Positions 1 to 9,433 of a DNA stretch of 64,000 bases are shown in pieces; position 1 is the stretch's first letter; each line of letters opens with the position of its first letter. The DNA is from Ferruginibacter albus (GTDB lineage: Bacteria; Bacteroidota; Bacteroidia; Chitinophagales; Chitinophagaceae): NCBI RefSeq assembly GCF_020042285.1, contig NZ_CP083388.1, forward strand, positions 1,018,001 to 1,082,000, given 5' to 3'. Position numbers and translations under genes: made by a program. A model generated the notes under the pieces. It saw only the letters and a list, made by a program, of their open reading frames with translations, was not told the DNA's origin and ran no database searches.

Positions 1-533
1 ACTGTTGAGTTTCCAAATACGCCTTTTGTAATAACACTTTTAAAAACTTTAGCGCATAGATTTTTTAATTCATTCGGAAAATATTCTCTTACATGCCACG
101 GGTTGCGTGTTATTGACATCGGTTTATTAGGCGTGGTAACGATCAGCTTTCCGCCTGGTTTTAAAATGCGATGCGCTTCCCGTAAAAACAACAGATCGTT
201 TTGTACATGTTCAATTACCTGGAAAGTAATAACAACATCAAAAGAATCGGATGGCACATTACTCATTGGCGGAAACACCGTTTGTTGAAATTCCAAATTG
301 GGATATTGGGATAGATCAACATTGGGGGGATACTTATCCAGCGCTACGTATTTTTTTACAAGCGGATATAAAAGATTAATAGCATATCCTTCGCCGGAAC
401 CAATCTCACAAATTTCGCTCCCGGGTGGTATAAAATCCGTTGCTTTATGATAAGCCAATATCGAGCGCTGAAAAACATAATTATCCGAAGGATCCATACC
501 TGAAACACGCTCGGCTGTTTGTAATGAGCTCAT
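1..533 (-). CDS. Class I SAM-dependent methyltransferase, 3' end beyond window
   Basis: This is the first 177 codons of a gene read on the minus strand that leaves the window before its stop. Translation from the ATG at 533 gives MSSLQTAERVSGMDPSDNYV and continues with no stop. It contains a Rossmann SAM-binding motif (EICEIGSGEGYAI, about residues 40-52), an acidic ribose-binding residue after the second strand (VALDKY), and the motif SFDVVITFQVIEHV followed by REAHRILKPGGKLIVTTPN. This is the Methyltransf_11/UbiE-like pattern. The substrate cannot be told. Its ATG overlaps the TAA of the upstream DUF2723 gene in the sequence TAATG, so the two are probably translationally coupled. That makes a role in modifying surface glycans or lipids possible, but this is inference. 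Confidence 0.8.
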   Translation of the reverse strand, partial: MSSLQTAERVSGMDPSDNYVFQRSILAYHKATDFIPPGSEICEIGSGEGYAINLLYPLVKKYVALDKYPPNVDLSQYPNLEFQQTVFPPMSNVPSDSFDVVITFQVIEHVQNDLLFLREAHRILKPGGKLIVTTPNKPMSITRNPWHVREYFPNELKNLCAKVFKSVITKGVFGNST

Positions 534-3500
534 TAATTATTTTTTTTCGTTGTATCTTTTGAAACAGCAGCTGGTTGGGCAGGTACACCTTTATAGTGCT
601 GTTCCATTTGCTTGATCATATTTAATAATCCCTGCGCCTGTTGATTGTCTTGCGTAAATACATCCGCATCATCACCCAGGCTGCTATAATAAGCAACTTG
701 TTGTTCCAGGTCTTTTTGAACAGAAGCTTTTACTTTATCAGCCAAAGTGAAATCACCTGCTTTATAACAGGCTTCCAAAAACTGTATGGAAAAATAATCC
801 TGCTGCTGAAAACGTGATACCATTCCATAAGGGAAGTTTTCCTGCAACATGTTTTTATCACATCTTTCCAATAGGTTTTTAGCATCGTCTTTTCTACCGG
901 CATCGGCAAGATCCGAAGCTATATTAGCATAAGTAAAACGAATAGAGTTTAGGTGACGACGGTTTTCTTCATCATAATAAACACCTGGCTTATCGCAATT
1001 ACCAAAAGCAAATTTTTTCATTAATTTATCATAAGCCCAATTGCGGTTAACACCCGGATTTGCCACAGGCACCAAACGATAGGTCAGTCCATCCTGTCTT
1101 AAAAATTGATCAAAACCAAGTCCAACACTTTGTTGCGTAAAGCAGATGGGGCGTTTCCATTTATTGCCTGCGATCATATTCAATATCGCCGCATCATTTT
1201 TATAAAGAGCACCTTTGGAAGTTTCGAATCGTAGTTCCGTTAATACACTGTCATCGGCATTTACTGTTCCATTGCTGCGTACGAAATTAACATCAACAGG
1301 GATAGAGAATTTTTTAGTAGGATAAACATTTAATACGTTTCCGTCTCTTCCCGTTTGTGTTTTGGAAGGATCATCACTTCCTGCATAATCATGCATTACT
1401 GTGTATAGATCCATGTATTGGTTTGGATCAATACCGCTTATAGGTGAATAAACGATCGCATCTCTTGTAGGGCCTTGTATTTGATCTGCTGTCCAGATAG
1501 GATCAATAGGATCGCTTTGATTGATCTTATAGCGCAACTCATTTATGTACCAATCTGTACCTAATAAGCTTTGGTTGATCACACGAACATCTCTGCGGAT
1601 ACCTTCAACCTCCTGGGCATACCACAGAGGATAGGTATCATTATCCCCATAAGAAACTAATATCGCATTAGACGGACAACTTTCTAAATAATCAATTGCC
1701 AGGTCTCTTGCAATGGTTTTATTACTACGGTCATGGTCGTCCCATTCCTGCATTCCCATAATTACAGGAACAGCCAATATACAAACAACAGCCGCGGCAT
1801 AGCCGGATGCTGCTCCCTTTATGAACTTTGAGAATAACTCTTTGACATACAGCACCCCCAAACCGATCCATATGGCATAAGCATAGAAAGCACCTACGAC
1901 GGCATAATCTCGCTCACGTGGCTGGTTCATGGCAGGATTGAGGTAAATAAGAATGGCAATACCTGTGAAGAAGAAAAGTAATCCTACTACCAATGCATCT
2001 TTTTTGTCTCTCTTAACATGATAAAAGATACCCAAAATACCTAGTATTAACGGTAACGCATACATGTTGTTATTGGATTTATTTTTCTTCAAACTTTCCG
2101 GTAACATATCCTGGTTACCCAAACGGGCATTATCCCAGAATGTGATACCTGTTTTCCAGTTGCCATCGCGTACATTGTTCATTAGAATACCTTGTATGTC
2201 ATCTTGTTTGCCGGCAAAATTCCACATGAAATAGCGCCAGAACATCCAGCCGGTTTGGTATTGAACAAAGAAACTGATATTTTCACCCATGGTTGGTTTG
2301 CGGGTCCATTCTCCTGTTTTCGGATCTCGTGTTATGCCGCAGAATCCTGCATAGTAGTCAGCATGGCTTTGATCGTTGCTTTGATCCCACATGCGCGGGA
2401 ATATGTGCATATCTTCATCAGCGTAAACATATTTTACGCTTCTGCCATTTTTAATGTAGTTATCTTTTCCTTTAACATAGGTCTCGGTTACGTCTGAGCT
2501 AATAGGCTCTGCAGTAAAATCCTGCCCATAAAGAATAGGCCAATCACCATATTGCTCACGACTTAAATATCCTACCAAACTAACAGGATTGTCTACGTTA
2601 AACATATCAATAGCCACATCTGCTTTGCTTCGGATAAGTGTAGTAAAGTAACTGGTATAGCCCAATAACATAAATGAGAAGATCCATAAACCCAGCTTTA
2701 AAAAATTCCAATTTTTCTTATTGGCAATACGCATAGCGTATATAATAACTGCAGTTAATAAAATAAAGAAGAAGGCAAAGCCACTGAAGAATGGCAAGCC
2801 AAAACTGTTCACAAATAAGATGTCAAAATCGCCGGCCCAATTGATTGTCCATTGTAATACTGCTTTTTGAACAGTGCCTGTTATTACACATCCAATTATA
2901 AATGCCAGTACAATTCCCCAGGTAGTTACATTGTAGCGTTTATAATAATAGATCATTACAATGGCAGGGATCGTTAACAGGTTCAATAAGTGAACACCAA
3001 TTGATAAGCCCATTAAATAAAATATCAGGATCAACCAACGATCTGCTTTTGTAAACTTACCGTTGATACCTGCTTTTTGTTCTTCTGTAACAGCATTTTC
3101 CCATTTTAATATTGCCCAAAACACAATGGCTGTAAAGAAAGAGGACATCGCATATACTTCACTTTCTACAGCGCTGTACCAAAATGAATCGCAGAAGGCA
3201 TAAGCAAAAGCACCCACAACACCTGCAGCCATTATGATAAATGTTTGCTCGCCGGTAGGAGTTTCATTATTGCTCGTTAATATTTTCTTTGCAAAATGTG
3301 TAATGCTCCAGAATAAAAACAAAATAGTAAAGGCACTTGCCAAAGCGCTTGATGTATTTAACCCGATAATAGCTTTATGAGGGTTGCTGATAAATGCCAT
3401 GAACAAACGTCCAATGATCACGAAAAGCGGTGCCCCGGGTGGATGGGGGATCTGTAGCTTATAAGCACTGGAAGCAAATTCTCCGCAATCCCAAAAACTG

Positions 3501-3589
3501 CCGGTAGCTTCCATTGTCATTAAATAAATAAGAGAGGCAAGAATCAACACTACCAAGCCGGTAATGTTGTTAATACGTTTGTAATTCAT
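533..3589 (-). CDS. DUF2723 / GT117-type polytopic membrane glycosyltransferase
   Basis: A 1018-aa inner-membrane protein of the DUF2723 family. This family is related to human TMEM260 and is usually annotated in Bacteroidota as glycosyltransferase family 117, a candidate protein O-mannosyltransferase. The N-terminus shows the family signature: a transmembrane helix (about 10-27), then TGSFWDCGEF (29-38) with acidic residues D34 and E37 facing the periplasm, then HPPGAP (49-54). About a dozen hydrophobic helices fill the first 650 residues. The C-terminal third is soluble and contains SYGDNDTYPLWYAQEVEG, probably a periplasmic domain. A TATATTTG -7 box lies upstream at 3612-3619. The gene is followed directly by the methyltransferase. 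The family assignment is firm; the acceptor and donor are unknown. Confidence 0.88.
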   Translation of the reverse strand: MNYKRINNITGLVVLILASLIYLMTMEATGSFWDCGEFASSAYKLQIPHPPGAPLFVIIGRLFMAFISNPHKAIIGLNTSSALASAFTILFLFWSITHFAKKILTSNNETPTGEQTFIIMAAGVVGAFAYAFCDSFWYSAVESEVYAMSSFFTAIVFWAILKWENAVTEEQKAGINGKFTKADRWLILIFYLMGLSIGVHLLNLLTIPAIVMIYYYKRYNVTTWGIVLAFIIGCVITGTVQKAVLQWTINWAGDFDILFVNSFGLPFFSGFAFFFILLTAVIIYAMRIANKKNWNFLKLGLWIFSFMLLGYTSYFTTLIRSKADVAIDMFNVDNPVSLVGYLSREQYGDWPILYGQDFTAEPISSDVTETYVKGKDNYIKNGRSVKYVYADEDMHIFPRMWDQSNDQSHADYYAGFCGITRDPKTGEWTRKPTMGENISFFVQYQTGWMFWRYFMWNFAGKQDDIQGILMNNVRDGNWKTGITFWDNARLGNQDMLPESLKKNKSNNNMYALPLILGILGIFYHVKRDKKDALVVGLLFFFTGIAILIYLNPAMNQPRERDYAVVGAFYAYAIWIGLGVLYVKELFSKFIKGAASGYAAAVVCILAVPVIMGMQEWDDHDRSNKTIARDLAIDYLESCPSNAILVSYGDNDTYPLWYAQEVEGIRRDVRVINQSLLGTDWYINELRYKINQSDPIDPIWTADQIQGPTRDAIVYSPISGIDPNQYMDLYTVMHDYAGSDDPSKTQTGRDGNVLNVYPTKKFSIPVDVNFVRSNGTVNADDSVLTELRFETSKGALYKNDAAILNMIAGNKWKRPICFTQQSVGLGFDQFLRQDGLTYRLVPVANPGVNRNWAYDKLMKKFAFGNCDKPGVYYDEENRRHLNSIRFTYANIASDLADAGRKDDAKNLLERCDKNMLQENFPYGMVSRFQQQDYFSIQFLEACYKAGDFTLADKVKASVQKDLEQQVAYYSSLGDDADVFTQDNQQAQGLLNMIKQMEQHYKGVPAQPAAVSKDTTKKNN

Positions 3590-3611
3590 ATATCGTTGAT
3601 TAATAGGTGGG

Positions 3612-3619
3612 CAAATATA
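3612..3619 (-). promoter_or_regulatory. -7 promoter element of the DUF2723 gene
   Basis: Read on the minus strand this is TATATTTG, matching the Bacteroidota primary sigma -7 consensus TAnnTTTG. It lies about 23 nt before the ATG at 3589. No clear -33 TTTG was identified. Confidence 0.5.
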
Positions 3620-3816
3620 GTTAGTTTGTGCGTTTATGAGGGTAGTTTATAGTTTTTTTAATGTTATTGGAAATAAGACATAATTCTATTGCCGGGCAGG
3701 CAATAAGATGAAAAGGAGCTTTCATTTTTTTAGGGTAATGATTTCTAACGATTTTCCATCTTTTCTGCAATGAAAAAATTATTCATTATTAATTACTCAA
3801 TTCTCAATTATTTCAT

Positions 3817-3824
3817 TACCTTTG
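3817..3824 (+). promoter_or_regulatory. -7 promoter element of the rpmB operon
   Basis: TACCTTTG is a perfect TAnnTTTG match 20 nt before the rpmB ATG at 3845. Transcription would start near 3831, giving a very short leader. This supports the start at 3845 over an in-frame ATG at 3770, which would lie upstream of the promoter and encode a hydrophobic extension foreign to L28. Confidence 0.6.
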
Positions 3825-3844
3825 CCGTCCTAAATTTTAGAACA

Positions 3845-4081
3845 ATGGCCAGAGTATGTCAGGTTACCGGAAAAAAGCCGATTACAGGAAATAAGGTTTC
3901 GCACTCAAATATTAAAACCAAACGCAGGTTTTTACCCAATTTGCAGACAAAGCGTTATTTCTTTGCTGAAGAAGACAAATGGATCACTTTAAAAGTGTCT
4001 TCAGAAGCTATCCGCACTATCAATAAAAATGGATTGCTTTCAGTAGTTAAACAATTGCGTGCAGCTGGCGAAAAAATTTAA
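3845..4081 (+). CDS. rpmB: 50S ribosomal protein bL28
   Basis: A 78-aa protein beginning [20 protein letters not shown], the standard N-terminus of bL28, followed by the basic segment [18 protein letters not shown]28 is a late-assembling large-subunit protein near the E site. The frame is also open from an ATG at 3770, but those 25 extra residues are hydrophobic, have no counterpart in L28, and overlap the promoter box at 3817-3824. The gene begins the run rpmB, rpmG, DUF4295, ftsY, a conserved order in Bacteroidota, with a spacing of 21 nt to rpmG. The paired cysteines of some L28 homologues are not present (only C5). Confidence 0.95.
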   Translation: MARVCQVTGKKPITGNKVSHSNIKTKRRFLPNLQTKRYFFAEEDKWITLKVSSEAIRTINKNGLLSVVKQLRAAGEKI

Positions 4082-4102
4082 TAATCTTAATTTCAGAATA
4101 CA

Positions 4103-4285
4103 ATGGCAAAGAAAGGTAACAGAGTTCAGGTGATTTTGGAATGTACCGAACACAAAACAAGTGGGTTGGCAGGTACAAGCCGTTATATCACTACTAAGAA
4201 CAAGAAAAATACTCCTGAACGTATGGAGTTGAAGAAGTACAACCCTATAATGAAAAAAGTAACTGTTCACAAAGAAATTAAATAA
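4103..4285 (+). CDS. rpmG: 50S ribosomal protein bL33
   Basis: A 60-aa basic protein beginning [20 protein letters not shown] with the family-typical [19 protein letters not shown] segment. bL33 sits near the E site of the large subunit. The zinc-binding CxxC pairs of the zinc-containing form are absent (a single C14 remains), so this is the zinc-independent (C-minus) type. It follows rpmB by 21 nt in the same presumed transcript and precedes the DUF4295 gene by 69 nt. Confidence 0.95.
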   Translation: MAKKGNRVQVILECTEHKTSGLAGTSRYITTKNKKNTPERMELKKYNPIMKKVTVHKEIK

Positions 4286-4354
4286 TTGTACTCATTTGCT
4301 GATTGGCAAAAATTAGCAAATAGGTATATTATCACAATAGCAAATTAAAATATT

Positions 4355-4531
4355 ATGGCAAAAGCAGCTTCAAAGAACGCGAAAGTAAAAGATGCTAAAG
4401 CGGCAGCAGATGCGAAAAACTGGACAAAAGTTATTCGTGCAACCCGCAGTGAAAAAACCGGTGCTTATACTTTTAAAGATTCAATTGTACATAAAGAAAA
4501 AGTAAAAGATTTTTTAGCTGCTAAAGTTTAA
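4355..4531 (+). CDS. DUF4295 family small ribosomal protein (probably bL38)
   Basis: A 58-aa lysine- and alanine-rich protein, MAKAASKNAKVKDAKAAADA followed by KNWTKVIRATRSEKTGAYTF. This matches the DUF4295 family, found almost only in Bacteroidota and usually directly behind rpmG. From memory, cryo-EM of a Flavobacterium johnsoniae ribosome assigned a protein of this kind as bL38; I could not check that here. The position between rpmG and ftsY and the high basic content agree with a ribosomal role. It ends 20 nt before a strong intrinsic terminator. Confidence 0.85.
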   Translation: MAKAASKNAKVKDAKAAADAKNWTKVIRATRSEKTGAYTFKDSIVHKEKVKDFLAAKV

Positions 4532-4551
4532 GTAGCTAAGTTTATTATATT

Positions 4552-4589
4552 AAAGCTGTTCTGATACCGGAACAGCTTTCTTTGTTTTT
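4552..4589 (+). terminator. Intrinsic terminator of the rpmB-rpmG-DUF4295 transcript
   Basis: A perfect 10-bp stem, AAAGCTGTTC (4552-4561) with GAACAGCTTT (4570-4579), closes an 8-nt loop and is followed by the T-rich tract CTTTGTTTTTG. It separates the ribosomal-protein genes from ftsY. Confidence 0.8.
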
Positions 4590-4643
4590 GCACATTCCAT
4601 ATAATTTGGAATTTGCTTTTGGGAATTTGTAATTTAAAATTCT

Positions 4644-5612
4644 ATGGGATTATTCGATAAGCTTTTTGGAAAAAAGCAACAGCAGGAAACACTTAATGAA
4701 GGTTTGCAAAAAACACGTGAAGGTTTTTTTAGCAAGATCACCAAAGCTATAGCAGGTAAAAGCACTATTGATGAAGAAGTGCTGGATAATTTGGAAGAAG
4801 CCCTGGTAAGTGCCGATGTTGGTATTGAAACGACCGTGAAAATTATTGACAATATTGAAAAGAGGGTAGCAAAGGATAAGTATTTAAATACCGGCGAGCT
4901 GAATACAATTTTAAAAGACGAGATCCGGAATGTATTAATTTCTGCTCCACAGGATACTTCTTACACAAATTATGAATTACCTGCTGGGCATAAGCCACAC
5001 ATTGTTTTAGTTGTTGGTGTTAATGGTGTTGGTAAAACAACTACTATCGGTAAGCTTGCACATAATTTTTCAAAAGCAGGTAAATCTGTTTTATTAGGCG
5101 CTGCCGACACTTTCAGAGCTGCTGCAGTAGATCAGTTAACTATTTGGAGCGAACGTACGGGAGTTCCTATTGTAAAAAAAGAAATGGGCAGCGATCCTGC
5201 GTCGGTGGCATTTGATACGGTAAGCAGCGGCGTAGCAAAAAATGTAGATGTGATTTTAATTGATACTGCCGGTCGTTTACACAACAAAGCGCATTTAATG
5301 GATGAATTAAGTAAGATCAAAAGAGTAATTCAAAAAACAATCCCGGATGCCCCACATGAAGTGATGTTGGTACTGGATGGCAGTACCGGACAAAATGCAT
5401 TGGAACAGGCAAAGCATTTCACAGCGGCTACGGATGTAACGGCCCTTACCATTACTAAGTTGGATGGAACCGCAAAAGGAGGCGTTGTTTTGGCTATAGC
5501 CAATCAATTTAAAATTCCTGTAAAATTTATTGGTGTTGGCGAAAAGGCAGAAGACCTATTGGTTTTTGATAAGCAACAATTTGTTGATGGATTATTTCCC
5601 ACAGTAGAATAG
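4644..5612 (+). CDS. ftsY: Signal recognition particle receptor FtsY
   Basis: A 322-aa SRP-family GTPase that docks SRP-ribosome complexes at the membrane for co-translational insertion. An N-terminal amphipathic lipid-binding start (MGLFDKLFGKKQQQ) precedes the N domain (about 20-100) and the G domain. Motifs are the P-loop GVNGVGKTT (125-133), DTFRAAA (155-161), DTAGR (207-211) and TKLDG (271-275), followed by the GVGE closing loop. The long acidic A domain of E. coli FtsY is absent, as is usual in Bacteroidota. It lies downstream of a terminator and so has its own promoter within 4590-4643. It is followed by two RNA-binding protein genes. Confidence 0.96.
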   Translation: MGLFDKLFGKKQQQETLNEGLQKTREGFFSKITKAIAGKSTIDEEVLDNLEEALVSADVGIETTVKIIDNIEKRVAKDKYLNTGELNTILKDEIRNVLISAPQDTSYTNYELPAGHKPHIVLVVGVNGVGKTTTIGKLAHNFSKAGKSVLLGAADTFRAAAVDQLTIWSERTGVPIVKKEMGSDPASVAFDTVSSGVAKNVDVILIDTAGRLHNKAHLMDELSKIKRVIQKTIPDAPHEVMLVLDGSTGQNALEQAKHFTAATDVTALTITKLDGTAKGGVVLAIANQFKIPVKFIGVGEKAEDLLVFDKQQFVDGLFPTVE

Positions 5613-5633
5613 TTTTCAAGCATAAAAAGTTAA

Positions 5634-6476
5634 ATGTCTTTAATAATTAAAGTTGGTGAATACAATATTCTGAAAGTGCTACGCATGGTAGATTTTGGTG
5701 TTTACCTGGATGATGGTGAACAAGGAATTTTATTGCCTAAACGTTTTGTACCTGAAGGAATAAAGATAGAAGATGAAATAAAAGTATTCTTATATCACGA
5801 TGGCGAAGACAGGTTAATAGCTACCACGCAAGAACCTTTTGGAATATTGGGCGACATCGTAAAACTAAGAGCAGTGAATGTTACTCCACAAGGTGCGTTT
5901 TTAGATTGGGGATTGATGAAAGATCTGTTTGTTCCTAAATCGAAACAATTGGTAGGAATGCGACTACATGGGGAATACATCGTAAAAATTTATCTAGATG
6001 AACAAACAGGTCGTGTTGCTGCAACAGAAAAAATAGATCTATTTTTAAGCAACGATGATCTTACGATAAAAGAACTGGAAGAAGTTGATCTGCTGGTATA
6101 TCGTAGAACAGATATTGGGTATGTATGCATCATCAATAATAAACATACAGGTGTATTACATTTTAACGAGGTGTATCGCAACATAAATACCGGCGATAAG
6201 TTCAAAGGCTTTATAAAAAAAATATATCCCGAAGGAAATAAAATAGATGTTGCTGCAGGAAAACCAGGCTACCAAAGGGTAGAAGACGAAGTGACGAAAG
6301 TATTGCGCTTATTAAAAGAGAACAATGGTTATTTGCCTTACAATGATAAAAGCTCTCCGGAAGATATTTATGATTACTTTGGCATGAGCAAAAAAACCTT
6401 CAAGATGACCACCGGCAATTTGTATAGGCAACGCAAAATAGCTTTTGAAAAAACAGGGATTAAGCTTATTGATTAA
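5634..6476 (+). CDS. S1-domain RNA-binding protein, CvfB/YitL-like
   Basis: A 280-aa protein of the CvfB (conserved virulence factor B) family: tandem S1-like OB folds then a C-terminal winged helix. Repeated S1-type strands are visible at about residues 3-60 (VGEYNILKVLRMVDFGVYLD), 70-130 (GDIVKLRAVNVTPQGAFLDW) and 150-215. The segment 225-280, with DIYDYFGMSKKTFK, fits the winged helix. Homologues bind RNA and affect virulence gene expression and translation; the role here is unknown. Its TAA overlaps the ATG of the following Smr gene (TAATG), so the two are probably co-translated. Confidence 0.82.
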   Translation: MSLIIKVGEYNILKVLRMVDFGVYLDDGEQGILLPKRFVPEGIKIEDEIKVFLYHDGEDRLIATTQEPFGILGDIVKLRAVNVTPQGAFLDWGLMKDLFVPKSKQLVGMRLHGEYIVKIYLDEQTGRVAATEKIDLFLSNDDLTIKELEEVDLLVYRRTDIGYVCIINNKHTGVLHFNEVYRNINTGDKFKGFIKKIYPEGNKIDVAAGKPGYQRVEDEVTKVLRLLKENNGYLPYNDKSSPEDIYDYFGMSKKTFKMTTGNLYRQRKIAFEKTGIKLID

Positions 6477-6733
6477 TGGCACGAATAAAAGTTGACCTTC
6501 ACGATGTTTATAATAATAGCTATGCTATAGATAAAGCGTTGCAGAATGCTTTTGAAGAAGCTATCGATAAAAAAATAACGGAAATAGAGATCATACCCGG
6601 AAAAGGAAGCGGGCAACTTAAAAAGAAAGTGCAGCGCTTTTTACAGCTGCCGCACATTAAACCTTTGTATCACCGTATGGAAAACGATAGTAAAAATTTC
6701 GGAAGACTATTTGTCTATTTCAAATTCAAATAG
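6476..6733 (+). CDS. Stand-alone small MutS-related (Smr) domain protein
   Basis: An 85-aa protein consisting only of an Smr domain. The LDxH-like motif VDLHDV is at 6-11 and the glycine-rich PGKGSGQL loop at 41-48, where the family has GxGxG. Smr domains are nucleases or nucleic-acid-binding modules found in MutS2 and in ribosome-rescue factors such as SmrB. The metal or catalytic motif reads DLHD rather than the more usual DLHG. Translational coupling to the S1-domain protein suggests a shared RNA-related job, which is inference. The next gene converges on it with only 13 nt between. Confidence 0.82.
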   Translation: MARIKVDLHDVYNNSYAIDKALQNAFEEAIDKKITEIEIIPGKGSGQLKKKVQRFLQLPHIKPLYHRMENDSKNFGRLFVYFKFK

Positions 6734-6746
6734 CTGCAAATCAAAC

Positions 6747-7895
6747 TTAATTAGTTACGATTGTTTTTCTTGTTATAATATTTCCTGCCCCTTTATCAAT
6801 ACTCACCATATAAATTCCCGGATTTATAGTTTGTTTCAGTTGTATAGCCATTGTTCCTCCGGAGGCCAATGAAATCACTTTTTCCGATATAATAACTCTG
6901 CCTGATATATCCAGCAATTTTAAGCTTCCATTTGCAATAGCACTAGTATTATAAATGCATAGTTGAGTAGAAGTAAGATGAACGATATTGTTGTTCTTGT
7001 CTTCTGTAATACTAACAGGCATTATAGTAGAATAACTGTATTTATTATCTCTATCTACTGTTTTTAAGCGGTAATAGATTTTGTTCGACGTTGGCAGATC
7101 ATTATCTGAGAAACTATAATTATTGGTAGCATTCAAACTCCCTTTTGCAGTTATCGTAGAAACAGCAACAAAGCTTTTGCCATCTGTACTTCTTTCAACA
7201 ACAAAGTTTTTAGTATTTAATTCATTAGTGGTAGTCCATTTTAATGTTGTACCTAATTGTGAATAGGCAATAGAACAATTAACCAGGCATACAGGAACCG
7301 TTGTTGCTGTAATACTATATGTGACATGATAATTGGTAAGAGGATTTGCATTATTATCATACACAGTATCACTACAATCGGATGTTGAATTGTACGCACC
7401 TGATATACGATAATAAACTTCCAGTACATAATTCCCCGGATCTTTATTGGTAAGATCAGTGCCTGCATTAGGAACTGCTCCCCATTGTTGGTCGCCATCG
7501 CCGCATGCACTATTGTCGTTTGGAAAAGTACCACTTGAACAATTGGATATAAAATCAAAATTTACAGAATCAAAAACCGGGCTTGCAGGCCGATTACCTT
7601 CAGGATAGGTTGTAAAAAATATCCTGGCGCCGCAAACATTGCTGTTAGAATTTTTAAACGTTTTCATCTTCCCGCCATTTAATTGCAAGCTATTGGTGTT
7701 TTGTTGAAAGCTGCCCAAAGAACCAATAAAATTTAAAGCGCCTATTTTATTATTATCAGTGCTGTCAAATGTATTATAATAATTAAAAGATGAATTAGCT
7801 GTTAGTCCTGCTGCGCTTGCCCAAAAACCAAAATTTTGAGCAAAACAGGTTGCAGTAAAAAATGAAACACAGGAGATAAGTAAGAATTTTTTCAT
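6747..7895 (-). CDS. Secreted protein with type IX secretion C-terminal sorting domain
   Basis: A 382-aa exported protein. An N-terminal signal peptide, MKKFLLISCVSFFTATCFAQ, is followed by a region with no family I recognise (NFGFWASAAGLTANSSFNYY...). A fibronectin-like segment (VERSTDGKSFVAVSTI, then YYRLKTVDRDNKYSYS) and a typical T9SS type A sorting domain follow (LKLLDISGRVIISEKVISL ... INPGIYMVSI). The sorting domain directs cargo through the T9SS, usually to the cell surface by attachment to A-LPS. The middle has several cysteines, perhaps disulfide-bonded. The function of the passenger is unknown. It lies behind the GH1 gene on the same strand, 108 nt away. Confidence 0.8.
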   Translation of the reverse strand: MKKFLLISCVSFFTATCFAQNFGFWASAAGLTANSSFNYYNTFDSTDNNKIGALNFIGSLGSFQQNTNSLQLNGGKMKTFKNSNSNVCGARIFFTTYPEGNRPASPVFDSVNFDFISNCSSGTFPNDNSACGDGDQQWGAVPNAGTDLTNKDPGNYVLEVYYRISGAYNSTSDCSDTVYDNNANPLTNYHVTYSITATTVPVCLVNCSIAYSQLGTTLKWTTTNELNTKNFVVERSTDGKSFVAVSTITAKGSLNATNNYSFSDNDLPTSNKIYYRLKTVDRDNKYSYSTIMPVSITEDKNNNIVHLTSTQLCIYNTSAIANGSLKLLDISGRVIISEKVISLASGGTMAIQLKQTINPGIYMVSIDKGAGNIITRKTIVTN

Positions 7896-8003
7896 GCAAT
7901 CAGTATTAAATAAAAGAATATGTGTACAAAATACACAATAAAATTCAAATCGAAAATAAGAATGACTGATTTTTGATTGATTGCAGAAAAATAATTAAAA
8001 GAT

Positions 8004-9368
8004 TTATGCCGAAAGAAAATCTCTAAACCAATAGCCGGAGTTTTTAATAGTACGGAGTTGCGTATTGAAATCAACATGTACCAAACCAAAGCGGGCATTA
8101 TATCCTTCTGCCCATTCAAAATTATCCATCAATGTCCAGGCAAAATATCCTTTGATATTGACTCCTTCATTTTTTGCAGCAAGAACTGCCTGCAGGTGTT
8201 GTTGAAAGTAATTAATTCTTGCAGCGTCATCAATTACACCATTCCTGATCTCATCTTTAAAATAAGAACCGTTTTCAGTAATGATGATCTCTTTCACTGC
8301 ATCATAACTCCATATTCTTTTTATTGTTCTGTAAAAGCTGTCTGCATTTATCTCCCATCCCATATCGGTATGAGGTACTTTACGTGTCTTGGCTTTTACT
8401 TCCGATGCCTGTACCAGAGGGATAAGGCTATTATATTTTATCACCAAAGGAAAATAATATTGTATGCCAATAAAATCAAAATCAAAATGCAGCCGTTCAA
8501 TATATTTCCATTCCTTATTATGCAGGTGCATTCTTTCTGTAAGTCTGAATGTTTCTTCTCTTGGATAACCTTTTCCTAATGCAGGTTCAATAAATAAGCG
8601 ATTCATTAATATATCAACTCGGTTAGCTGCCTGTATGTCTTCTTTTTTATCAGAATGAGGAATAATTTCAGAAAAAGAAAAAGTAGTGCCGATATATGCA
8701 TAAGGAACTAACTGACGAATGATTCTTGCACCTTCCGCTTGTGCAATAGTAGTGTGATGAACTGAAGGAAAGAAGTTGTCAATGCCTTTTTTACCCGGGG
8801 CATGCGTACCCAACATATAACCTAAAGAAGTATAAGCAAATGGTTCGTTTAAGATGATCCAGTTCTTGACTTTGCTTCCATAAGCTTCAGCGCACACAGT
8901 TATAAATCTGTTGAACCATTTGTTGATGAAATAGTTTGTCCAACCTCCCTTTTTTTCTAATTCATAAGGCAGGTCCCAATGATATAGGGTAACGTAGGGC
9001 GTTAGTTCAAGCTTGATACATTCATCAATAACCCGATGATAAAAGTCTATTCCTTCTTTATTGATCTTTCCTGTACCATCGGGTAAAATTCTACTCCAGG
9101 AAATAGAGAGGCGAAATGAGTTGAAGCCAAGCGCTTTCACTAATAACAAATCATCTTTATACCGATGATAAAAATCGCAGGCTATGGTTGGCTTACCTTT
9201 CCCTTTAATGTTATTGCCGTTTCTTGAAAAAACATCCCAGATAGATGGTCCGCGTCCATATTGATTGGCGGCTCCCTCATTCTGTGCAGCTGCAATAGCA
9301 ACACCCCATTGAAAATTTTTTCCGAAATCGGTTGCTTTAAGATGATGAAGAGATGATGACAATATCAA
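8004..9368 (-). CDS. Glycoside hydrolase family 1 (beta-glucosidase-like)
   Basis: A 454-aa GH1 enzyme that would hydrolyse beta-linked glucosides or related sugars with retention. The acid/base glutamate is in IILNEPFAYT (E175) and the nucleophile in IIITENGSYF (E365). The N-terminal FQWGVAIAAAQNEGA and the C-terminal WTLMDNFEWAEGYNARFG aglycone-site segment are family signatures. The length is normal for GH1. No signal peptide is obvious in MILSSSLHHLKATDFGKNF, so a cytoplasmic location is likely. A CAACTTTG box, one mismatch from TAnnTTTG, lies upstream on the minus strand near 9384. The exact sugar specificity cannot be deduced. Confidence 0.9.
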   Translation of the reverse strand: MILSSSLHHLKATDFGKNFQWGVAIAAAQNEGAANQYGRGPSIWDVFSRNGNNIKGKGKPTIACDFYHRYKDDLLLVKALGFNSFRLSISWSRILPDGTGKINKEGIDFYHRVIDECIKLELTPYVTLYHWDLPYELEKKGGWTNYFINKWFNRFITVCAEAYGSKVKNWIILNEPFAYTSLGYMLGTHAPGKKGIDNFFPSVHHTTIAQAEGARIIRQLVPYAYIGTTFSFSEIIPHSDKKEDIQAANRVDILMNRLFIEPALGKGYPREETFRLTERMHLHNKEWKYIERLHFDFDFIGIQYYFPLVIKYNSLIPLVQASEVKAKTRKVPHTDMGWEINADSFYRTIKRIWSYDAVKEIIITENGSYFKDEIRNGVIDDAARINYFQQHLQAVLAAKNEGVNIKGYFAWTLMDNFEWAEGYNARFGLVHVDFNTQLRTIKNSGYWFRDFLSA

Positions 9369-9433
9369 ATAATTGTTAATACTGCAAAGTTGCAGCAGGT
9401 ACGCACCTAATCATATTAAGAGAGTGTTAAGTT

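Noticed and set aside
103..288. A 61-codon ORF on the plus strand near the window start
   Set aside because: It lies wholly antisense to the methyltransferase read on the minus strand, which has clear SAM-binding motifs.
3770..3844. N-terminal extension of L28
   Set aside because: The 25 hydrophobic residues are unlike L28, and a TACCTTTG promoter box lies within the stretch.
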